This document shows, one piece after another, positions 57,176-64,000 of a stretch of DNA of 64,000 bases (the first letter of the stretch is position 1; each line of letters begins with the position of its first letter). Below the pieces are notes generated by a model. It saw only the letters and a list, made by a program, of their open reading frames with translations. It ran no database searches and was not told where the DNA came from. The DNA is from Litomosoides sigmodontis (Eukaryota > Nematoda > Chromadorea > Rhabditida > Onchocercidae): positions 5,495,738-5,559,737 of the forward strand of contig OY718808.1 in the NCBI GenBank assembly GCA_963070105.1. Reading direction: 5' to 3'. A program made the translations under genes and the position numbers.

Positions 57176-59405
57176 TTTAGCTTCCTGTCATTCGAGCAAC
57201 ACTTCACTTCGTAAGCAATGAAATGGGGAAAAATCTTTCAACTTTTTTGCTGAAAAGCAGTATAATTTACGAGACTAAATGCACTTAGCACTTCGCTCAT
57301 TGCGAGGGCTGCCAGCACGACGAGGGAGCACCGCTGCCTTGTGCCCCGCAGAGGCTCCTCCGCTCCATGCGCATTTCCTGCTGTGTTTCGCGATCAGCTA
57401 ATACCGGATTTGTTGAATAAGAAATGCACTGCGCATTCTTTATGTTTCATTCTCTGTGCAATCCAAATTTATTATTGTTTACAATTTTCCACTCAAGAAT
57501 TGCTAATAATAATCAGTTTGCCAGCACTCAGGCACAGCCAGCCAACTTCTCCCATTGAAATTCGAGGAAAGAAGTGGATCGGAAGTTGTGCCGAGAGCTG
57601 AGCTACAGCTCTAGCACTAACTCCTCTATCCACATGGCAAGCAGCAATAATTTTTGGCTTAATAGTGCACATGGGGCCTTCAGGCCAACCTCTTCCCTTC
57701 GTACATCCACTCGCACCACCAACTTCAGACTTCTTATCCAAAAAACAGACAGGACACGTTCCACTGCCAACTTCCAACTTCCCCACTTAATCCTTTCAAT
57801 TCATCCATCGCTTAATATTTATTGCTTTTCCTCTTTCTCCTTCCCCAACTGTCACTACTAATTGACATTTTCAAATTACTTCGAATTATGGCTGCCTCCT
57901 CTAACAACCTTATTTGACGTGAAATTTAGACGCAAAGGAAAACGTACTGCTAGAATGAGCCAGCATATATTGGTGCATTTCAAGTGAAATAGATAGGCTA
58001 ATGGAACATAACTTCATGTTATCTGAATATTGAAACTAGCAAATTCGTTTTTTTCTTCAAATTTTTCCCATGATTTTGTATTTTTTTAGCAAGAAGGTTG
58101 TTTCTCTTTAGCAACGCGAAGATAACTCGACTGAATACTTTAATCTTTATTGTTTAAAAAATGAAAAATTGCCATCAGACCGATGCAAACCCATCCTACC
58201 CCTTTCTCCCTGCTTAGCCGCTCTTCCTATCTTACACATTTCTGATCCAGCTGTTGTCGAATAAGATCCATAAATTTCCTCCATTATTTCGTAAGCTCTC
58301 CACAGCTACAGACCCATTTGTTTAGCGATGCATCAAATGTAGCAATATTTTTTAAATGTCACTTTTAGTCTCTTTCATCGTTGAAATTACTTTTCGGAAT
58401 CATTTTTCACTTTATTTGCAATGTCAAATTTTATGCTCCAAATTATTTTTTTAATTTCCAACTTTAGTGTAAGTTACGTAATCGGTTGTATTGAATTTCA
58501 ACGTGAATTAAGCCTGAATGTTTAATTTGTCGAAAGCATTTTTCCGGTCTTAATTTGTGCTGTTTGTCACATGGTATTTGTTGATATTAATTCCAATATC
58601 ATTTACTCCACTCGTTCCTTTTTCATCACTCTAAGATAAAGGCGGAACAGTATGTGCTTTTCAAGCAGCCTTACTTACCTTATGCAAACTTTAGATTGTG
58701 CGGCTGTTTGAAAGAATTTTTAAATGAACGTCAGTTTACGGGGCACGAGCGAATAGGAGAGACGAATGAAATGGCATTAATCGCTCCCTAATTCCTAAAA
58801 AACGCTTTGAGAAAGAACCAGCTAAAGACTTACTTCACTTCCTATTTCTTACTCGAACGTTAGTAATCTGCATCAGGTAGAGATAAGCCTTTCCAAACTT
58901 CAATAAGTTTGAATTAATTTCTTGTCAGTGCTGACTACTTCTTGCTAGTACGTTCAACATAGCCAATTTGGACTATGAAATCTAATTTGAATATCTCACA
59001 GATTTGCGTTGATTGAAATTCACATTTCATAAGACCTTGCGTAGTTATTTGAATCTATCTAGGAGTTCAGTGGGGTTTGATAGCTCCGCTCTTTTTACGT
59101 GACTCCCCAAATACTACAACTACTCTGCTGTTCAGATATGAAACAGGAGCTCACGAGTCATTTTATCAATTTTATCTTTGAAATGTCAAGCTACCGTTGC
59201 TTGTGCACAAACGATAGCATAGAAAATGTGCGGTTGACACGTGCGTGGATTGCAATCTCAAATTTCAGTTACATCTCTCTGAAAGCATATAATACGCAAA
59301 TAGCTGCTTCTTCTGATGGATATTTTTAGAGGGTATTATCTTCTTGCCCAATGACGTAAATGATGACAAATCAAGCGCTTGTTAATTATGAGAAATGCAA
59401 CGAAT

Positions 59406-59410
<5 letters not shown>

Positions 59411-59450
<40 letters not shown>
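59411..59450. repeat. (AG)n microsatellite
   Basis: Twenty uninterrupted AG units. Minus-strand Ser-Leu repeats read through it and are not a gene. Confidence 0.95.
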
Positions 59451-59451
<1 letters not shown>

Positions 59452-60584
59452 ATCGTGAAGATGAAATTAGCCAGCAAGTCTTCAGAAGCCTATAACTAAC
59501 TGCTTTTGTAATGCAAGTAAAGTCGGTTGGCAGCAAGTTGGTTAGGTCCGAATGAGAATTTTTCACTTATTGATTGAATTAATGATAAAAGACGAAAGTT
59601 TTGCAGTGTCCAAGTGAGATCGATTTGGTTGTTTCCGAAAATGTCTTCTAATTTTCTTTTTCCGCCGCTAAACCGATTACCATCCAAGACAACTTAGTGA
59701 TTGATTGGATAAGCTTCGGAGGATTTCCCACAGTGGAAGGACAAGGATTGTTTCGTTTGGCACTTTAAGTGATAAAATGCCTTTTAATCTTTTGCTGCTT
59801 TTATTAACAGAAACCATTGCTATGCCTAATTTTTTCCGACAACAATAGTTGTTTCATTTCCGTGCCGTTGGACGAAATTTCACTTCGAATGTTTTTCGAT
59901 TCAATAAATTATCTCTTTTCTCCGTCTTTCTCAAATTTTAAAGGAGCAATTAAGATATTTGCTAATTTCCAACTTCTTTTTTTATAGTATCGTTAACAGC
60001 ACTGTTCTGTAAATCTATAATTTAATTTTAGTTTATTTTAATATGTTAACTGAAATATTTCCTCGTTTCTGCTCTTGGACCGCTACTATGCAATAAAATA
60101 TCTAAAGTATGATCACTGCTTATTACACAGGGAAGACTTTAAACGTTTGGGGTGTTGTTTTTGACAACCCAGGCTCCCTTCCGCTTCCGTACCTTTTAAT
60201 TAAAATTCAGGATTAGGTTAGTTGATGGTGAATAGTGAAGTGGTCGGAATCAAAGGGTAACGCAATTAATCATCCGTTCAAATTGAATATTCATTCATAC
60301 GGTATCATTTCGAGTAGACTTCTCCATCGAGTAGGCTTAGTTCAGAGAAGGCTTTACGATCACATTTTCCATTTCTTTTAAAGTATACGCTAGTGTTGAT
60401 GTACTGCGTGTTATTTTTGGCACAAAAAGTATTTTGCTTGTTATCGTCTTGTGAAGGGCTTTCTTAGAAAATTAATTATTATTAACATAATTTTCTCCTG
60501 CACAAATTTGAATTTTTCACTATGCTTTTAGCGTTTTTGTACACAGCGATTTGAACATTCGAATTGCTTCGCAGTTCAGCAGTG

Positions 60585-62699
60585 ATGAAGAAGATTTTTG
60601 GGCGGAAAAAATTGAAAAAATCGAAATCTGATCAGCAAGAAAAGCTGGAGGAAAGTTGTAACATCAACGGGGCAACCACACTTGCAGCAAGCAGCACTTT
60701 CTGTCGTGCAGCTAGCGGTCTCAAGTAAAATTCTACTTTCTTCCCTCTTTGAATTCGAAGCATTTTTCTCTCAACTTGTCATTAATGATTAGAATTCTAC
60801 TGAATGTAGAAAACATTATTAAAAAAATTCAGAGAACCGATAGCTATAAATGAATATCATAGTTGTTATGATCCCACATCATCATCAATAGGAGAAGAGC
60901 GACATTTTGACGAAGAATTAGATAAACACATGATGCAGACCATTGCCGACGTCAAATACGTCAAAAAGAGACCTAAGTTTGTTGCAGTTGGTAAGTGTTC
61001 TATTAAAAGTCAACATTTTAGTTTTAAGACAGACATTCGCCTACCAATTTTCATTCTGTTCGTTAATTTTTTACAGGTGAAGTGAATTTTCAACGTGAAT
61101 GTTTGGATGCTCATAATGCGGTAAGAGCACGATACGGATGTCAGCCACTGGTTTGGTCTCAGGAATTATGTGACTTGGCTCATTCCTGGGCAGTTAAACT
61201 AGCTGAACGAGGACGAATATTGTTTCCGGAATTACAGGGTTAAATAATTTTCTTTACTTCATGAGGCATTCCTGTGAATTCGAAAAAAACGGCAAATTTT
61301 GTAAATATATTGTGTTTACTCAGAAATAAAGTTGGCGGGAATAATTTTGATATTAGACGTCAAATCAGACAACAATGCTAAAAGTCGTTGTGTTAGGGAT
61401 AGGCGAAAATATACGATTAACAGTAGTAGACGAACAAACTCATCTGCCTTCTGGCACTGAAATTACCGAATTTTGGGCTCGCGAAGCAGAAGACTTCGAT
61501 TTTGAAAGGCCTCGATGGAATTCCAGTGAGTTTACAATTCGTTTTAAATCTTAGAGAGACTTCCAAAGAAATATCTCATTTCATCTTTTTAATGGTTAGA
61601 CAGAATTCAAGTTTTTGTGAAGTACAGTTTAAGATTGTAATTTTGTCAGTATAGTGATAGAAACATACAGTCGACAGTTACAGTAATCATTCACGAAAGA
61701 AATTATTACGTGGAGTGCGTGAAGCATGAAAGAGCTCTTCCAAGTGGTTGAAAGCTTTGAAGTTTGCTTTGTCAAAAATTGCTGTACATCGTTTCTACAG
61801 TGAGACAAATGATTGTTGCTGGCAAATGTGTGCTAGCACATATCACTTATCAGTGGTAATTCGAATTTGTAAAGTACCGGAAGAACGAAGTGCTGCGCAA
61901 TAAACAGTTTGAGTTAAAAAATATTGTTGGCTTACCATTATCCGGGAATCCTCCCAACCAGGAATAATTAATTACCTGTGGAAATTAGTGACAAACTTTG
62001 ATGAACTGTTTTACAAATATTATTTTGCAAATTTCGTAGTTGAGAATAAGGAAAATTGAAATAAACTTAATTGGCGACTTTCTAAAAAGCCTCCGGAATT
62101 TAAAGCCATTACGTGCAAAAGCTTAAATTCCCAGTTTTTTCAGGTCTGCATCAGAGATTTTTATAAGTAAATGAAGTAATCGGGTAAACCATTCAGTCAT
62201 TCAGCCAACAAGCTTATTTGTATCATCGAACCTCAAAACTGGTTCTGCGGTCACTTTGAGGACATTCCGCAACATTTGGAAAACTTTTCAGAGACGCAAC
62301 ATTTCACGCAAATAGTTTGGAAGGAAACATATGAAATGGGTATTGCAAGGCAGTGGAATACCAGCAATAATTGCGTTGCGGCTGTTGCAATGTATCGACC
62401 TTGCGGAAATTCCAACGCACCAGGCAAGCTTAATTATTATTTCACTTCTCATTCCTATCAGTTGTTGGCTGAACGTATTGTTTCTGACAAGCTATTGATT
62501 AGTAGCGCCACGTTCAGTTTAAGACAATTTGTGGATTACAGGTGAATTTCAATTAAACATCCCATCGAAAGCGTATCTCGATGAGATCCCAGTATTTTCA
62601 AATGCGGCAGTGCATGGCACTTCAACTATGTTGCGACCGTTCAAAGTCCCTCAAGAATCGGCGCTCCAAAATTTGGCCTCTTCCAGTGATAAGTGCTAG
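60585..62699 (+). CDS. GAPR-1/GLIPR2-like CAP-domain protein, no signal peptide
   Basis: Six exons (60585-60724, 60833-60990, 61077-61238, 61397-61525, 62292-62423, 62542-62699) join in phase to 292 residues. The start MKKIFGRKKLKKSKSDQQ is very basic with no signal peptide, so the protein is probably intracellular, unlike secreted worm venom-allergen-like proteins. Residues 1-100 are a low-complexity extension not found in the 154-residue human GAPR-1. The CAP domain covers about 104-250: LDAHNAVRARYG, WSQELCDLAHSWAVKLAE, G-IGENI, WAREAEDFDF, HFTQIVWKE, VAMYRPCGN and EFQLNIPS. Of the four CAP pocket residues, E157, E183 and H200 are present, but the first His is replaced by F149 (ILFPELQGIGENI). 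Intron 5 starts with GC rather than GT. Ligand and partner are unknown; GAPR-1 itself associates with lipid membranes. Confidence 0.9.
62424..62541 (+). other. GC-AG intron in the CAP gene
   Basis: The exon ends ...GCACCAG and the intron begins GCAAGC, ending GATTACAG. Splicing here gives the conserved join NAPG-EFQLNIPS. No GT donor nearby keeps phase. Read-through would stop 40 codons on. Confidence 0.8.
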
Positions 62700-62720
62700 G
62701 ATTCTGGCCTATAAGTGAGG

Positions 62721-62726
62721 AATAAA
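62721..62726 (+). terminator. Polyadenylation signal of the CAP gene
   Basis: AATAAA lies 22 bp after the stop codon. Confidence 0.65.
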
Positions 62727-64000
62727 CGTTCAACATTTATAAACTATAATGTCACCTATTTTACTGATGAATATTTTTGTGCAACTTTTTCTTTTGTTAA
62801 AAATTCCGAGACAACTGAAATATTGAATTGAAGCTATGGAGATGTTGAAATTGCTTATTTAAACTAAAATGAATGAGTTGATTTTCATTAGGAGGAGGCA
62901 ATTCTGCATTAGTGAAACAATTGGGCTTAATATTTCTCTCGTCAAGCATTTTCTCGCCTAGCGGAGCGATTGAGCAAGAAACGCAAGACAAGCTATTTTG
63001 ATGACTCGTAAGAGATGAAAAATTTCCTGCAATCCATTCCATCGTTTTCAGCGGAAGGAATTCCAAAAGATTATTCTTTCACCGAATTCCTAGCTGTCTG
63101 ATGCTAATAACTTTACACATATTCATTTCAATTTCATGTTACTTGTTCCTACAATTTCAATGCACACTGCCATTTCCTTACTGCGAATGTGATGACAGGT
63201 AATTTGTGTTTGTAATCGATTTTTCGGTAATAGTTTTTAAACGTTTTTTTTTGCATAAATTCATGTAAATCCAGCAATATCAATTTCTTTCAATCAAATA
63301 GGTACATTACATTAGTTGTGATGCGTAAAGTTTCTTTTTAGAATAGCGTACTACGCAAATTATCTAATTTCTTCCTTTTGAAAAAAAAGCTGAATTCATA
63401 ACTTTTATTATCGTTTCGATTAACTATTAATTGCAATTTTAACAACTACCACAAATAGCTTTATGTAAAAGAAACGATCATTTCATAATGAAATTTTGCT
63501 CTGAGCTTCCACAGACACAACTTTTTTTCATTCTCAACGGCAAGTTTCATTGTTAATGTCACTTTTTCAAGAGAGAAAAAAATGAAATTTAATTTTCGGT
63601 TTGTCTGTCCATTTTCCGCAATAATATCTTTCTTCCATGACTTATTTTTGCGAAACATTCCATTTAAAAAAAGTTAGAGATGTGGAAATGTCTCACTCCG
63701 ATATTCAAATGGACACCTCAACGTGTCAGATTTGAATTTAAGATTGAATTGTTATTTCATCGCAAACGAGGTACATATTGGCATGGCTGTGACTTGAAAG
63801 GAAAGTTCGACGTCTGGAGAAATCCTTCGGTGATTGTATATATCATTAACTACTCGATGAAATCAGCTTCCCGGTTCATGACTGAAAAGTAAATATGACC
63901 GAAGAGTATTCCGGAGTAATCCAGACTTTAATTTGTGTACTTGAATTAGAGAAGAACGTAAAATGCGGTTAATTGTTCTCACTTATTTCCAAAAACTGAA
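62727..64000. other. Downstream region, one unassigned open frame
   Basis: No supported gene. A plus-strand frame at 63680-63892 begins MWKCLTPIFKWTPQRVRFEF and is preceded by an acceptor-like GTTAGAG. The pattern M-W-K...RFEF faintly recalls the start of NT-C2 domains (EHBP1/EEIG1 type), but this is too weak to call, and the next exon would lie outside the window. Confidence 0.3.

Larger units (their letters stand above)
54993..60584. other. Gene-poor region with microsatellites
   Basis: About 5.6 kb without a supported coding exon. The frames at 57341-57861 on both strands overlap a locally GC-richer stretch and have no similarity. Regulatory sequence for the CAP gene is likely near the right end, where a GTTCAG acceptor-like site precedes its ATG. 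Confidence 0.4.

Noticed and set aside
57341..57861. Overlapping plus and minus frames of 86-97 codons
   Set aside because: They overlap antisense in a locally GC-rich patch, lack similarity and have no splice context.
59336..59566. Minus-strand frame with a Ser-Leu repeat
   Set aside because: It is translation of the (AG)20 microsatellite.

Overview
This window looks like nuclear DNA of a parasitic nematode, probably a spirurid or filarial (clade III) worm. The DNA is AT-rich, the genes are split into many short exons (the ferlin needs 39), introns end in TTTCAG/TTTTAG, and there is a typical nematode cuticle collagen. The other proteins resemble animal families but are diverged. The genus cannot be told from sequence alone. 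I built the gene models by hand from splice sites, reading phase and family alignment; all eight main models keep frame across every junction, except the 5' end of SPG7. Layout: 1-4.1 kb, no gene seen. 4.1-6.4 kb (-), a secreted low-complexity protein with a C-terminal cysteine motif. 10.1-12.3 kb (-), cardiolipin synthase. 13.7-14.1 kb (-), an orphan open frame. 14.2-16.6 kb (+), cuticle collagen. 18.9-30.8 kb (+), a complete 2,014-residue FER-1/dysferlin-type ferlin. 31-35 kb, mostly empty apart from one exon-like minus-strand segment. 35.8-40.6 kb (+), a K+-dependent Na+/Ca2+ exchanger (SLC24/NCKX). 42.7-45.7 kb (-), GHITM/TMBIM5. 46.9-47.9 kb (-), BOLA1. 48.7-54.1 kb (+), paraplegin/SPG7. 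54-60.6 kb, gene-poor with microsatellites and one promoter-like cluster. 60.6-62.7 kb (+), an intracellular GAPR-1-type CAP protein. 62.7-64 kb, no assigned gene. Functional themes: four genes are mitochondrial (cardiolipin synthase, GHITM/TMBIM5, BOLA1, paraplegin). Three of these lie side by side, with BOLA1 and SPG7 divergent across about 770 bp. TMBIM5 is reported as an inner-membrane Ca2+/H+ exchanger linked to the m-AAA protease, which is the complex paraplegin belongs to, so this neighbourhood deserves a synteny test. Two other genes are membrane/calcium genes: the ferlin (in C. elegans FER-1 acts in sperm organelle fusion) and NCKX. Most notable sequence-level points: two well-supported GC-AG introns and a third likely one; a CAP protein whose pocket histidine is replaced by phenylalanine; a cysteine-rich block in the ferlin tail; a 72-bp collagen intron that is itself an open in-frame insert; and a CCAAT/CCAAT/GC-box/TATA array at about 20-bp spacing with no visible gene behind it. 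I found no clearly new multi-gene system, and no mobile element, CRISPR array or rRNA.
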